The notes below the pieces were generated by a model that did not search any database, was not told where the DNA came from, and saw nothing but the letters and a program-made list of their open reading frames with translations. The position numbers and the translations under genes are program-made. Of a DNA stretch of 64,000 bases, positions 19,350-29,318 are shown piece by piece (positions within the stretch are counted from its first letter, which is position 1; every line of letters starts with the position of its first letter). The stretch comes from AP-15 sp963774345 (GTDB lineage Bacteria; Pseudomonadota; Alphaproteobacteria; ATCC43930; CGMCC-115725). The stretch covers positions 1-64,000 of the forward strand of contig CAVZFB010000001.1 in NCBI GenBank assembly GCA_963774345.1, given 5' to 3'.

Positions 19350-22088
19350 ATGCTTGGCGCCTTAGCCCGGCGGCTGTTTGGCTCCGCCAACGACCGCTAC
19401 GTCAAAAGCCTGGGGCCGATCGTCTCCGCAATCAACGAGATCGAGCCGCAGCTCGAGGCGATGACGGATGACGAGCTGCGGGCGCGAACCGCGCGGTTCA
19501 AGGAGCAGCTCGCCGACGGCGCCGAGCTCGATGATGTCCTGGTCGACGCCTTTGCTACCGTTCGCGAGGCCGCTAAACGCACGCTCGGTCAGCGCCATTT
19601 CGACGTGCAGCTGATGGGCGGCGTCGTGCTGCATCGCGGAATGATCGCCGAGATGAAGACCGGCGAAGGCAAGACCCTGGTCGCAACCCTCCCGGTCTAC
19701 CTCAACGCGCTGACCGGCAACGGTGTACACGTCGTGACCGTCAACGATTATCTCGCCCGGCGCGACGCCGAATGGATGGGTCAGATCTATCGCTTTCTCG
19801 GACTGACGGTCGGCTGCATCGTCCACGATCTCGACGACATGCAGCGCCAGCAGGCTTATTTGGCTGACGTCACCTATGGCACCAATAACGAGCTCGGCTT
19901 CGACTACCTGCGCGACAATATGAAGTTCCGGCTTGAGGATATGGTCCATCGGCCGTTTCATTACGCAATCGTCGACGAGGTTGATTCGATCCTGATCGAC
20001 GAGGCGCGCACGCCATTGATCATTTCCGGCCCGACCGAGGACAATTCCGAACTCTACATTCGCGTGGACAAGCTGATCCCGTCGCTTGAACCCGACGATT
20101 ACGAGAAAGACGAAAAGCAGCGCACCGTCACTTTGACCGAATCCGGTGTCGAAAAGATCGAGACGATGCTGCGCGAAACCGCGTTGATGGTGACGGGCTC
20201 GCTCTACGATATCGACAATGTGGGGCTGGTCCATCACGTCAATCAGGCGTTGCGCGCGCATAAGTTGTTTGCTCGCGATACCGATTACATCGTCAAAGAC
20301 GACAAGATCATCATCATCGACGAGTTCACCGGCCGGATGATGGAGGGTAGGCGGTACTCCGAAGGGCTGCATCAGGCGCTCGAAGCCAAGGAGCGGGTCA
20401 CGGTCCAGAACGAGAACCAGACGCTCGCCTCGATCACCTTCCAGAATTACTTCCGCCTCTATCCGAAGCTTGCCGGCATGACCGGCACGGCGATGACGGA
20501 ATCGCAGGAGTTCGGCGATATCTATAAGCTCGAGGTCATCGAGATCCCGACCAACGAGCCGGTGCGCCGCGGCGATACCGATGACGAGGTCTATCGCACA
20601 ACGCGCGAAAAATACGATGCGATCGTACAGCACGTGCTGGAGTGCCGCGAGCGCCAGCAACCGGTCCTGGTCGGCACCGTCAGTATCGAAAAATCCGAGG
20701 CGCTGGCCGCGCAATTCAAAAAGCACAAAATCCCGCACAACGTGCTGAACGCTCGCTATCACGAACAGGAGGCCCATATCATCGCTCAGGCCGGCCGGCC
20801 TGGGGCGGTGACGATCGCCACCAACATGGCGGGCCGCGGGACCGACATTCAGCTCGGCGGCAATCTCGAAATGCGCCTGCGGACCGAGCTTGCGACGATC
20901 GAAGATTTAAATAAGAGCGAGGTCCGGGGCGCCGCCATCCGGCAGGAGATCGAGACGGCGCACGGGGAAGTCGTGCAAGCCGGCGGGCTGTTCGTCGTCG
21001 GCAGCGAGCGGCACGAGAGCCGGCGGATCGACAATCAGCTGCGCGGCCGCTCCGGCCGGCAGGGCGATCCGGGCGCCTCCAAATTCTTTGTTTCTCTCGA
21101 AGACGATCTGATGCGAATCTTCGGGTCCGAGCGGATGGATTCGATGCTCCAGCGTCTCGGCCTCAAAGAGGGCGAGGCGATCATCCACCCGTGGGTCAAC
21201 AAGGCTCTCGCCAAGGCGCAGCAAAAGGTCGAAGCGCGCAATTACGACATCCGCAAGCAGCTGCTCAAATTTGACGATGTCATGAATGATCAGCGCAAGG
21301 TGATCTATGAGCAGCGGCGCGAAATCATGAACGCGCGCGATGTCGCGACGACGATCGCCGATATGCGCAACGAGACGATCGAGGAGGCGGTTCGGGTGGC
21401 GATCCCGGAAAACGCCCTCCCCGAGCAATGGGACGTCGTCGGGCTCCACGCCGAATGTTTGCGTTTGCTGGCAGCCGACCTGCCGCTGGCCGAATGGGCC
21501 AAAGAGGAAGGGATCACACACGACGAGGTGATCGGGCGGGTTGCCGCTGCTGCCGACCGCCGAATGGCGGAGAAAACGGCGAATTACGGCCCGGAGCTGA
21601 TGCGCATGGCGGAAAAGAGCCTGCTGCTGCAGCTCCTGGACCAGATCTGGAAAGACCACCTGCTGTCGCTCGACCATCTGCGGCAGGGAATCAACTTGCG
21701 CGCCTACGCCCAGCGTGATCCGTTGAACGAATACAAGCGCGAGGCGTTCGAGCTGTTTGAAGGAATGCTGGTCAGCCTGCGCCAGCATGTCACCTCGGTG
21801 CTCTCGCATATCGAGCTTCGCACGCAGCAGCCGGCTTTTGCCGATGCGACTGCCGAACCCGAGGAGGCGATGGCCGGGGACATGCTTGCCACCGGCACCA
21901 CTGGACGGCCGGTCATGGCACGCTCCCGCGCCCAGCGTCGGGCGGGTCCGGTAAACGGCGGCGACCAAGACCGGGGCGAGTCGCAGCGGATGGCGGGTTC
22001 GCGCGCGCCATGGGCAGGAACACCGCGCAATGCCTCTTGTCCTTGCGGTTCGGGTAGGAAATTCAAGCACTGCCATGGCCGCGTCTGA
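19350..22088 (+). CDS. secA: Preprotein translocase ATPase SecA
   Basis: Complete 912-residue SecA, the motor of Sec export. Walker A in MKTGEGKTLVATLPVYLNAL, DEAD-like box in AIVDEVDSILIDEARTPLI, motif VI region in GRSGRQGDPGASKFFVSLED, and helicase motif NMAGRGTDIQLGGNLE. The C-terminal zinc site CPCGSGRKFKHCHG binds SecB/phospholipid. The start ATG 19350 follows GAGGGTTCC. Length, motifs and an undisturbed frame over 2.7 kb make it the best reference for sequence quality here. tRNA-Lys follows 56 bp later. Confidence 0.99.
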   Translation: MLGALARRLFGSANDRYVKSLGPIVSAINEIEPQLEAMTDDELRARTARFKEQLADGAELDDVLVDAFATVREAAKRTLGQRHFDVQLMGGVVLHRGMIAEMKTGEGKTLVATLPVYLNALTGNGVHVVTVNDYLARRDAEWMGQIYRFLGLTVGCIVHDLDDMQRQQAYLADVTYGTNNELGFDYLRDNMKFRLEDMVHRPFHYAIVDEVDSILIDEARTPLIISGPTEDNSELYIRVDKLIPSLEPDDYEKDEKQRTVTLTESGVEKIETMLRETALMVTGSLYDIDNVGLVHHVNQALRAHKLFARDTDYIVKDDKIIIIDEFTGRMMEGRRYSEGLHQALEAKERVTVQNENQTLASITFQNYFRLYPKLAGMTGTAMTESQEFGDIYKLEVIEIPTNEPVRRGDTDDEVYRTTREKYDAIVQHVLECRERQQPVLVGTVSIEKSEALAAQFKKHKIPHNVLNARYHEQEAHIIAQAGRPGAVTIATNMAGRGTDIQLGGNLEMRLRTELATIEDLNKSEVRGAAIRQEIETAHGEVVQAGGLFVVGSERHESRRIDNQLRGRSGRQGDPGASKFFVSLEDDLMRIFGSERMDSMLQRLGLKEGEAIIHPWVNKALAKAQQKVEARNYDIRKQLLKFDDVMNDQRKVIYEQRREIMNARDVATTIADMRNETIEEAVRVAIPENALPEQWDVVGLHAECLRLLAADLPLAEWAKEEGITHDEVIGRVAAAADRRMAEKTANYGPELMRMAEKSLLLQLLDQIWKDHLLSLDHLRQGINLRAYAQRDPLNEYKREAFELFEGMLVSLRQHVTSVLSHIELRTQQPAFADATAEPEEAMAGDMLATGTTGRPVMARSRAQRRAGPVNGGDQDRGESQRMAGSRAPWAGTPRNASCPCGSGRKFKHCHGRV

Positions 22089-22144
22089 GCGGCGGGGCGG
22101 CTCGACAAGCGCTGAGCGCTTTGCTATAGAGCGCGTCCCGCGGC

Positions 22145-22220
<76 letters not shown>

Positions 22221-22249
22221 TAAAATCAAGTACTTACAAGACGACAAGA

Positions 22250-22273
22250 GCCGGACACGACCCTGTGTCCGGC
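22250..22273 (+). terminator. Hairpin downstream of tRNA-Lys, possible terminator
   Basis: Perfect 9-bp inverted repeat GCCGGACAC / GTGTCCGGC with a 6-nt loop, 29 bp after the tRNA. No T-run follows, so termination is plausible rather than certain. Confidence 0.45.
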
Positions 22274-22573
22274 GGGTATCCGAAATCCGGCCCGCGGGTT
22301 CGGGGGAGGAAGCGCGATGGCGACAAAGGACGAACTTGACGCCGACTAGCCGCCCTGGCTCCGCTTCGGACATCGGGGCATCCGAACTAGGACATTCTGT
22401 GCTCTAAGTCGGCATCGTCCCACGGTATGCGCGGATGCCAACTTCACGAATACCTAGAGCGGCTTTCCAGAACGGGGCTTATGCGGCTTTGACCGCACTA
22501 GCAGACAAGCGCAGAAACACAAAATCTAGAGGCGTCGGACGAGTCACAGAGTACGCCTAAGATGCCGTGCTCG
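22274..22573. other. Intergenic stretch without a supported gene
   Basis: Between the tRNA hairpin and the stop of the frameshift-corrected PEP-CTERM gene. No convincing ORF on either strand; the longest minus-strand frame runs back through the tRNA and is an artefact of it. Confidence 0.5.
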
Positions 22574-23139
22574 TCAGGCGGGCAACAGTGTACGGCGAGA
22601 TCGCAGCCTCGCGCCGACCAGCATGAGCCCGGCAACGCCAACGCCAAACAACGCGAGCGTGGATGCTCGGGAATAGGCGAGAGCGCGGTTGTAAATCCCG
22701 TGGAGGGTGTGGCATAGGTAAAGCCAAAGGGAGGAGTTGTGGTTTCACCGGGTACCGCAAATAAAGACCATTCATTCGTACCGCCTTGAACGGTGCACTG
22801 GCTTGCAATACAGTTATCACCAAAAAATGCCTCTGTTAAATTTCCGCTGGAATCGAACGCAAGCGACCCGGTATTTGCGGTTGTCTGATTGTAAGTAATT
22901 CCGTTCCAGGTAAAATTTAAGCCGGTCAGTAGTCCTGTGTTGTCATTGAGGCCGCCAGGTATGATGCTGCTCGAATCGTAGGTGAACGCGCCATTCTCGG
23001 TGATCCCGTCGAGCGGGCCGGACGTCGCCGCGGCGGAAAATGAGAAAGTGATCGGAGAAGCGTTGGCATTCAATGCGACCGCCAGCGTCAGCGCGAAGCC
23101 CCCGATGAGCGCAGATATGATCCGGCAGTGGATGAGCAT
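22574..23139 (-). CDS. PEP-CTERM sorting-domain protein, one frameshift at the sorting signal
   Basis: Exported protein of about 188 residues. Signal peptide IISALIGGFALTLAVALNAN followed by ASPITFSFSAA, then a beta-rich Thr/Ser/Gly body (GLNFTWNGITYNQTTANTG). The current frame ends SPIPEHPRSRC, but one missing C at about 22663-22665 restores SPIPEPSTLALFGVGVAG, then LMLVGARLRSRR, a textbook PEP-CTERM: motif, membrane helix, Arg-rich tail. Such proteins are processed by an exosortase and go to the surface or matrix. No exosortase is in the window. The uncorrected frame would run on to 22498 with a Cys-rich unlikely tail. Confidence 0.85.
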
Positions 23140-23400
23140 TCCCCCGCGTGTTGCTGTTTAATGGCACGGTTAGCGGAATGGAAACGGACAACCGGTACAC
23201 TGTCAAGCGTCGGCGGCAGCCGCGCATCACGAAAGGAACCGAGGGAAGGTTTGGACTGATGTCCAGCACAGCCGCTTATATCGCGAAGCTCACGGCGCAA
23301 GATCGATCTTTGACCGCGCCGCGCACTCGGGGTTTCCGTAAGACACGTTACGCGCCACGCGCCCGGCGTCGGCGGCTACCTTCTTTGTTCCGTCTCAGCG

Positions 23401-23554
23401 CTAATGCAGCCTGCCAACGGGCGGCGCCTGCAACGCCTCAATCGCCCGCCTGATCCGCGCCCAGAGGTGCTGTCCCTCGTAATCGCCGCGATCGAGCATC
23501 AGGTCCGCGCGCTTCGCCGCTTCAAGCTCCGCATCGCTAACATAGCTCGGTCAC
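23401..23554 (-). pseudogene. Small conserved-looking ORF, frameshifted near the start
   Basis: The minus strand encodes DAELEAAKRADLMLDRGDYE, then GQHLWARIRRAIEALQAPP and a stop at 23401. This composition is typical of short (50-60 residue) alphaproteobacterial hypothetical proteins. A good start (GTG 23554 behind GAAAGGGGG) is in another frame; removing four bases near 23540 joins them. No known function. Confidence 0.4.
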
Positions 23555-23704
23555 CCCCTTTCCGACAACGGCCGGGTTCCCATATCGCTGAGGAGCTTCG
23601 ACCTGACCGACGACGAGGCCGCCGCGCTGGCCCGGCACCTTGCTCCCTAAAAATGTTCCTTGGCCCCCGCCGACAAAGCATACGCCCGAATTAGTTGAGT
23701 TGAC

Positions 23705-23980
23705 ATGCGTCCGATCAGCCGGCTTCAATTCAATGCCCTCGCCGCCTATGCTCGGCATCCGCGGTCGGTCTTGGATTCAAAAGAGCTGGGGTGGTTTGAA
23801 CACGCAAACGAGCGCGTGCTCGGGCTCCTCATTCGCGACCGCACGGACGGCGACTATGGCGGTATCGTTCTCGCCCGCGACGAGCTCTTGCAATATCGCG
23901 CCGTCGAATGCACGTCGTTCGAGCCCACGCCACGACGTGCAAGAGCACTTCTCCGGCCTGCCCTTGAACAGGCGGCGATG
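23705..23980 (+). pseudogene. N-terminal fragment of an uncharacterised ~400-residue protein family
   Basis: ATG 23705 starts MRPISRLQFNALAAYARHPR, followed by LGWFEHANERVLGLLIRDRT and DGDYGGIVLARDELL. I recall this N-terminal pattern from hypothetical proteins of roughly 400 residues in alphaproteobacteria, but cannot name a domain. Similarity stops after about 90 codons; the frame then runs out of phase into the next gene's start. Likely a truncated remnant that leaves just the gene start. Confidence 0.45.
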
Positions 23981-23987
23981 GCGTCGG

Positions 23988-25416
23988 ATGAAGAGCAACG
24001 TCAACGACACCTGGCCGCTTGCCGGGTTTGCGGGATCGCTCGCGGTGGTGTGGGCGCTTCGTGCCTTTCCCAATTCCGCTGACGAGTACGCGTTTTTGTT
24101 CGAGGCCAACAGCTTCCTCGCCGGGCGACTGTGGAACCCGCTGCCGCCGCTCCACGAATTCTTTTCATTCCTGCACATCAGTGAGGCAGACGGCAAGTGG
24201 GTGGCCTTGTACCCGCGCGGCTGGCCCATGTTACTGGCGGGAGTGAGACTTTTCGCCCTCCCGTTCTGGCTGGCTTGTCCGTTGGCGGGCATCGTCCTGC
24301 TCTTCGCGGTCTTCAAGCTCGGCCAGCGTCAAGACGGCCCGCTCGGCGGCATACTGGCGCTCTCCTTCGTTGCGCTCTCGCCCTTCTTCCTATTCAATGC
24401 CGGTTCCTATTTCACTCACGTTCCGGCTGCGGCAGCCGGCGTGCTGTTTTGCTGGATGGCCGCGGATTTCCTCGACCGGCCGCGGTTTTCCAGAGGCTTT
24501 CTCGCCGGCGTCGCACTCGGCGTACTCGGCCTGATCCGGGTCCTTGATCCGCTTCTGTTCGGTCTGCCGTTCCTCTTCGCCTTTGTCTGGCGAGCCGGGC
24601 GGCGGCATTATGTTCTCGCGCCCTCGATCATTTTCGGCGGCCTGCCGTTCCTCGCCGCTCTGCTGCTGTTTTACGGTATGACATCCGGATCGATACTACC
24701 GAAAATAGCAAGCTCGGAAGCTCCTCTCCTGAAGTTCGGCCTGTACTCGGTCGACGAGAATGGACGTCCTCATACGCCCCTCGACCAATTGGGCCTGGCG
24801 GTGCGGTTCATGGGCGAGCTTGCCGTCTTCACCTCGCCGCTGTTGCTGCTCGGCTACTTCGCCGCCTTGGCGTGGAAGGCGGTCCGAGGGAGCCTGAACT
24901 TTTTCGACTTCGTTTTTCCGGTCACGGTGGCCGCGTTCCTGCTCGTCCCGTTCAACGGCGGCAACCGGTACGGCCCGCGCTACTATTTCGAGGCCTTTCC
25001 GTTCCTGGTGCTGACGACTGTCTCCGCGCTCGTGCCGTTGCTGCAGAACCGGGCACGGCCGAGATGGGCGGCCTCTGGCGTCTCGCTTGTCTTTGGGCAC
25101 GCGGTGCATCGCGGCTGCGCTGTTCCTGGGCTGGCTCTTCCGAGGGATCGTCGACGAGCGCATGGATTTGCACGATAAGGTCCGAGCTCGAGGCGTGCAC
25201 GACGCCGTCGTCGTCATCCACTCCGGGACCGGACGCTTGCGGGGTTTCACTCCCAAAGACTTGACGCGGAATGGACTCGCGATCGATCGGGATGTCATTT
25301 ACTCGCTCGACATTTCGCATCGGCTCGGCGACTTGCAGGCGCTTTTTCCGCACCGGCGCTTCTGCATCTATACGCGAGACCCGGACAGTCCAAAGGGCAC
25401 CTTGAGCCCTCTATGA
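23988..25416 (+). CDS. GT-C-like polytopic membrane glycosyltransferase candidate, one frameshift
   Basis: About 475 residues with 10 or so hydrophobic helices. The first loop after helix 1 carries the Asp-Glu pair of lipid-sugar-dependent GT-C enzymes (FPNSADEYAFLFEANSFLAG). Conserved RYGPRYYFEAFPFLVLTTVS follows late in the membrane part. Near 25095 the frame breaks (…SGVSLVFGHA) and resumes as RCIAAALFLGWLFRGIVDER with a soluble C-terminus ending at 25416. It is clearly paralogous to the intact 564-residue gene at 55012-56706. The start is ATG 23988; upstream in-frame sequence belongs to another frame's remnant. Probably transfers a sugar from a polyprenyl carrier in the periplasm; acceptor unknown. 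Confidence 0.7.
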
Positions 25417-25600
25417 AGAGTGGAGTTACCCGCGTGCGCCTCGGTTGTGGGATCCCCGTTCGGCCGTAGCACGCCTTGCACTGCTCTTCGCGATTTTCCC
25501 AGCCGCGCTCGGTCATGACCGAGACCGGGGTTGATGCTGAGGGCGCGCGAGGTTACGTTAATGCGCACTCGCGCCCAGCACTGGTTCGCCGACGCCGAGA

Positions 25601-25630
25601 GTTGCACCGGAATTTGTTGCACCGGAATTT
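25601..25630 (+). repeat. 15-bp perfect tandem duplication
   Basis: GTTGCACCGGAATTT occurs twice head to tail, just upstream of the small membrane protein gene. Slippage or a short insertion scar; no function inferred. Confidence 0.8.
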
Positions 25631-25680
25631 ACGGAGTCCTTGGACTTTGGCCGCGCAGCCAAACCCGGGGAGATCGCCAG

Positions 25681-25902
25681 ATGACAGCCTTACTCGCCTC
25701 CGGCTTCGAACGCCTCATCCTCGCGGCCATCCTGATAGCCTATGCGACCGGCTGCGCGGTAACGATCGGGGTCCATGCTAGGCTCTGGCTGCGCGGTGAA
25801 TACCGAGGCTTTCCCAGACGCATTGCGCTCATGTCGATAATAATGGCGGCCGTGTTTTGGCCGGGGATCCGGTTTTTCCTGGCCGTCCGCGAGAAGCAGT
25901 GA
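25681..25902 (+). CDS. Small hypothetical membrane protein
   Basis: ATG 25681 behind a GGGGAGA ribosome site starts a 73-residue protein with two hydrophobic helices (ILAAILIAYATGCAVTIGVH and IALMSIIMAAVFWPGIRFFL) joined by a basic loop (ARLWLRGEYRGFPRR). Positive-inside rule puts the loop in the cytoplasm. No family recognised. It follows the GT-C gene by 264 bp on the same strand. Confidence 0.6.
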   Translation: MTALLASGFERLILAAILIAYATGCAVTIGVHARLWLRGEYRGFPRRIALMSIIMAAVFWPGIRFFLAVREKQ

Positions 25903-26478
25903 CGTGACCCCCCGTCATCTGATTTGGAATGGTCAGGCTGCTGTTGCCCATCGGCGAGTACCTCGGCCGTGCTCGACGTACGGCTCACGCCCGATGAGTT
26001 TGCCGAGGTTGACCGCCTGTCCTCCGGCTTTAGGTGCGGGGCGACCGGTATCATGAGGCGATGATACGGCGCTCCGGCCTCTGAGGGCCGCCGCCCTTCG
26101 GTGAATAGCGGTGGTGCAAAAATCTTGGATACCGTGGCAAAACTCGGATGAGCCTCGATAACCGACGTCAATCGACAATATTGTGATAGCTATCGAGCTA
26201 TAGTGGATTGATTAATGAACAGGGTGTCGTGCGCCTGCATATTAATTCTTCTCCATAAAGAGAATGTATATCATCGGCGGCGAAAATACAAACTGGCGGC
26301 CGAGGATTCAGGCATAGTTACTATATATGATTGAAATACCTATGTTTTTTAAGGACATCCGGGAGCGGGAATTGGGCTCGCAATACCTTGAGGATCTTAT
26401 CACGGGCGGATTTACACGTGTGGGTGATTGCGCAGGGTCAGGCTGGCTAACCCGCGAAATGAGTTCTTCAACAGCCTG
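25903..26478. other. Intergenic stretch, AT-rich in its right half
   Basis: 25903-26180 begins with TGACGTGACCCCC-type sequence, like the end of the IS3 remnant near 59440, and may be an old IS scar. 26180-26400 is clearly AT-richer than the surroundings. A 51-codon plus-strand frame (26327-26482; MIEIPMFFKDIRERELGSQY) has protein-like composition but no supporting context. Confidence 0.4.
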
Positions 26479-26799
26479 CTAGTGCACCAAATCTGGCTTG
26501 GCGTGGCTGATAGATTGCGCATACAAGACACCCGAACGGAGCGTGCCGACGATCCTGACGGGCTCGCCGTCCTGGAGGGGGATACTGTAATGTAGCGCTT
26601 GGGCCTTGGTGGCATCCACTGTCAACGGCCCGGTAGCGGTTTTCACGACTAGATTGCTCCCGGTCACGATTTGGATTGTGCCGTAGACCTCGAGCGTGCC
26701 TTGGGGGAGTGGTGCTGGCGTGAATGTCGGAACCAGCACGTCGGCTGCTGCTGCCGGCTGTCCAGCAAGCGCTAAGAACAGAAAAAGGAAGAAGATCAT
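26479..26799 (-). CDS. Small secreted hypothetical protein
   Basis: 106 residues. Signal peptide MIFFLFLFLALAGQPAAAA, then a compact beta-rich domain (LEVYGTIQIVTGSNLVVKTA, VRIVGTLRSGVLYAQSISHA) that reads like an OB-fold carrier of the kind found in small periplasmic proteins; the fold call is inference. An upstream in-frame ATG at 26847 is possible but has no better ribosome site. It lies 170 bp after the propeller-repeat gene on the same strand, so the pair may be expressed together. Confidence 0.6.
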   Translation of the reverse strand: MIFFLFLFLALAGQPAAAADVLVPTFTPAPLPQGTLEVYGTIQIVTGSNLVVKTATGPLTVDATKAQALHYSIPLQDGEPVRIVGTLRSGVLYAQSISHAKPDLVH

Positions 26800-26969
26800 G
26801 GCCCAAATCCCGATATCGTAGTTGGTTGGTGGTGTAAGTGGCCGCATCGTAAAGTCGCTGATGTAAAATGGGCTGGCTGAAACCCAAGACCTTAGCCTGG
26901 GACGCCGGCCGTAGGTGCCATCATCGAAAAAGTCGGGCACACGGATGCCAAGCGTTAGGGTCCCATCCA

Positions 26970-27780
26970 CTAGGGCCCGGAGACGCCCGTCCAGCCCGAG
27001 CCATTCCACAGATACCAGCCCCAATGGTTTTGGGCATATAATTGTCCTCCGTTCGCGACCTCCATTTTTGTAGCATTGCCGCCGTTGGAAGCGGTCCCGT
27101 TGAGAAAGGTCTGATAGCACCCGGCACATTGAGGCTGGCCGACCGTCGCCGGACCCCACGTCCAAGTGCCCGCGGCGGTCGTCAGGCTGCCGCTCGACGG
27201 CGCGTTTAAGATCGTTCCGTCGGGTGAACTTCCACCGGCGCCGGGGGGCCCGGAAACGCTCGTCCAGCCTGAGCCATTCCACAGATACCAACCCCAATAG
27301 TTTTGGGCATATATTTGTCCTCCGTTCGCGACCTCCATTTCCACAGCATTGCCGCCGTTGGAAGCGGTCCCGTTGAGATAGGTCTGATAGCACCCGGCAC
27401 ATTGAGGTTGGCCGACCGTCAACGGACCCCACGTCCAAGTGCCCGCGGCGCTCGTCAGGCTGCCGCTTGACGGCGCCGTCAAGATTGTTCCGTTGGGTGA
27501 GCTTCCGCCACCTGTGCCGGGGGGCCCGGAAACGCTCGTCCAGCCTGAGCCATTCCACCGAAACCAGCCCCAATGGTTTTGGGCATATAATTGTCCTCCG
27601 TTCGCGACCTCCATTTTTGTAGCATTGCCGCCGTTGGAAGCGGTCCCGTTGAGATAGGTCTGATAGCATCCGGCACATTGAGGTTGGCCGACCGTCGCCG
27701 GACCCCACGTCCAAGTGCCTGCGGCGCTCGTCAGGCTGCCGCTCGACGGCGCGGTCAGTGTAGTTCCGTCGGGTGAAACT
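26970..27780 (-). repeat. Three tandem coding repeats of 273/276 bp
   Basis: The anchor GGACCCCACGTCCAAGTGCC (plus strand) or its near copy recurs at about 27151, 27424 and 27700, giving periods of 273 and 276 bp, both whole codons. The copies differ by only a few substitutions, so expansion is recent or maintained by conversion. They encode the C-terminal modules of the propeller protein. Confidence 0.95.
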
Positions 27781-29318
27781 CTGCCTAACCCCCAAATGGC
27801 TAGCTGCTTATAGGATGCGACGTAGACCTGGCCGTTGGCTACTACCGGAACAATATTGGCGTTTGCGCCGTTGTGCGGCCAAGTGCCAGTCGCCGCCGCA
27901 AAAGCGGCTGGACTTGATCCGCGCACCGTTATCGCCGCCGGGTCGAAGGCATACAAAATCACGTAATATGGGCTGGAATTAATTGGCCGCCCCACGGCCC
28001 AGATCAGCGCGTTCGACGTACCGTTCGACGATACCGAAGTAAAGAACCCGTGATCCTGGCCGGTTGAGAGCGGATCGGATTCGCGTTCTATCGTGATATC
28101 GATGGTGGGACTGGTCACGATTTTCCACACTTGAACGGTGCCAGTACTGTCGCCGGTCACGATCCGGCCAGCGCCATCGCTGCCTATAAAATAGCTCAGA
28201 CCACACCAGCAATTGTAACTGCCATGTTGCGCGACGACATTGTTAGTCGACGAGTTGTAGCCGCCCAGATTATCCCGATCGAGCAGAAATAGTGGGGTGG
28301 ACTTGCCGATGATGGCGGCTAGGTTTTTGCCACCGTATTGATTGGGTAACAGTAAGACGCCGCCAGCGGATACGTCTAAATCATGCGCGTCGAGCGCTGC
28401 GTAGTTCGATGGAGAGAAGTAGTCATGAACGGTAGTGAGGTCGTTCGAGAGGCGCACCACGCTCTCTTCGAGGTTCAATGTGCTGTACGAACTCCCGGAA
28501 GGATCAGAATTGCCGGTGGAGAAGTACAGATCGCCCGACGGATCCGCTGCCAGTCCGTAGCCTGACATCCAGATAGAAGATAGAAAGTAGTTCTTCGCCG
28601 AAGAGGCTTGTCGGTTGACGAGATTATTTGCTGCCAGCGGCGCGAGCGTACTCGCATTCCATCCCAACACCCAGCCGCGAGATTGGCTTGCCGCGAAGTC
28701 GCAGAACGAGGCAAAGGCGGCATAAATATCGCCGTTGGCGAGCACGAGCCCGGCGCGCTGCCGGCTCAAGGCCGGATTGAAGTTATAGGTCGAGCCGTTC
28801 GACAATTGCGCCGAGGCAATTATCAATCGCGGCGTCATTGCATCCGCGAGCGTGCTGAGGCTAAGCGCGTGGAGCCGATAGACGGGAAGGCCGCTCTCGT
28901 AGGTATAGGCGACGAGGTAGAGGATCCCGCCTACGGGGTCGATCACCGGGGTCGACGTGATGCCGACTACCGCTGAGTTATTGCCACAGATACCGGGTAG
29001 AGCCGACATTGGAACTGGCGTCCCGAGGTTCCGACTGGCGACAATAGAACCGTTCCACGAGTTTATCGCGTAGACCGTATCGTTCTCGGTCACGACATAG
29101 ACGGTGCCATTATTATAAAGCGGTTGTGCGTCTACTTGCTCGTCAAGGGCGACTGCGTATTTGAGCGTCAGTGAGCTGACGTTCGCTGGAGTGAGCGTGG
29201 TTTCGTTCTGGTTCCACCCAGAACGGTAATTGTCATTATGATAAGTGGTGACGGTTTGTGCCTGTGCTGTTCCAATCAACAGAGCTAGTGATGAAACGAG
29301 GGAAAGCAGTCTTTTCAT
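26970..29318 (-). CDS. Secreted PQQ/quinoprotein-like beta-propeller with three tandem C-terminal repeats
   Basis: 782 residues, intact. Signal peptide MKRLLSLVSSLALLIGTAQA. Residues about 25-510 form a propeller-like region with repeating GTVYVVTENDTVYAINSWNG and GNIYAAF-type blades; the motif pattern resembles PQQ-binding-like repeats (NPALSRQRAGLVLANGDIYA), but PQQ binding itself is not shown. Residues about 512-782 are three near-identical 91-92-residue units, each with GTWTWGPATVGQPQCAGCYQ and LYAQNHWGWFRWNGSGWTSV. The repeat carries a CAGC pair and several surface-exposed Trp, suggesting glycan binding (inference). Likely extracellular; no anchor seen. Confidence 0.8.
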   Translation of the reverse strand: MKRLLSLVSSLALLIGTAQAQTVTTYHNDNYRSGWNQNETTLTPANVSSLTLKYAVALDEQVDAQPLYNNGTVYVVTENDTVYAINSWNGSIVASRNLGTPVPMSALPGICGNNSAVVGITSTPVIDPVGGILYLVAYTYESGLPVYRLHALSLSTLADAMTPRLIIASAQLSNGSTYNFNPALSRQRAGLVLANGDIYAAFASFCDFAASQSRGWVLGWNASTLAPLAANNLVNRQASSAKNYFLSSIWMSGYGLAADPSGDLYFSTGNSDPSGSSYSTLNLEESVVRLSNDLTTVHDYFSPSNYAALDAHDLDVSAGGVLLLPNQYGGKNLAAIIGKSTPLFLLDRDNLGGYNSSTNNVVAQHGSYNCWCGLSYFIGSDGAGRIVTGDSTGTVQVWKIVTSPTIDITIERESDPLSTGQDHGFFTSVSSNGTSNALIWAVGRPINSSPYYVILYAFDPAAITVRGSSPAAFAAATGTWPHNGANANIVPVVANGQVYVASYKQLAIWGLGRVSPDGTTLTAPSSGSLTSAAGTWTWGPATVGQPQCAGCYQTYLNGTASNGGNATKMEVANGGQLYAQNHWGWFRWNGSGWTSVSGPPGTGGGSSPNGTILTAPSSGSLTSAAGTWTWGPLTVGQPQCAGCYQTYLNGTASNGGNAVEMEVANGGQIYAQNYWGWYLWNGSGWTSVSGPPGAGGSSPDGTILNAPSSGSLTTAAGTWTWGPATVGQPQCAGCYQTFLNGTASNGGNATKMEVANGGQLYAQNHWGWYLWNGSGWTGVSGP

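Noticed and set aside
19362..20777. 471-codon minus-strand open frame
   Set aside because: It lies antisense to secA and mirrors its codons (long runs of Val/Leu/Asp typical of a GC-rich shadow). secA is certain.
26479..27795. 438-codon minus-strand frame with repeated CRMLSDLSQRDRFQRRQC blocks
   Set aside because: Out-of-frame reading of the three propeller repeats; only its last ~106 codons are a real gene, which has its own start.
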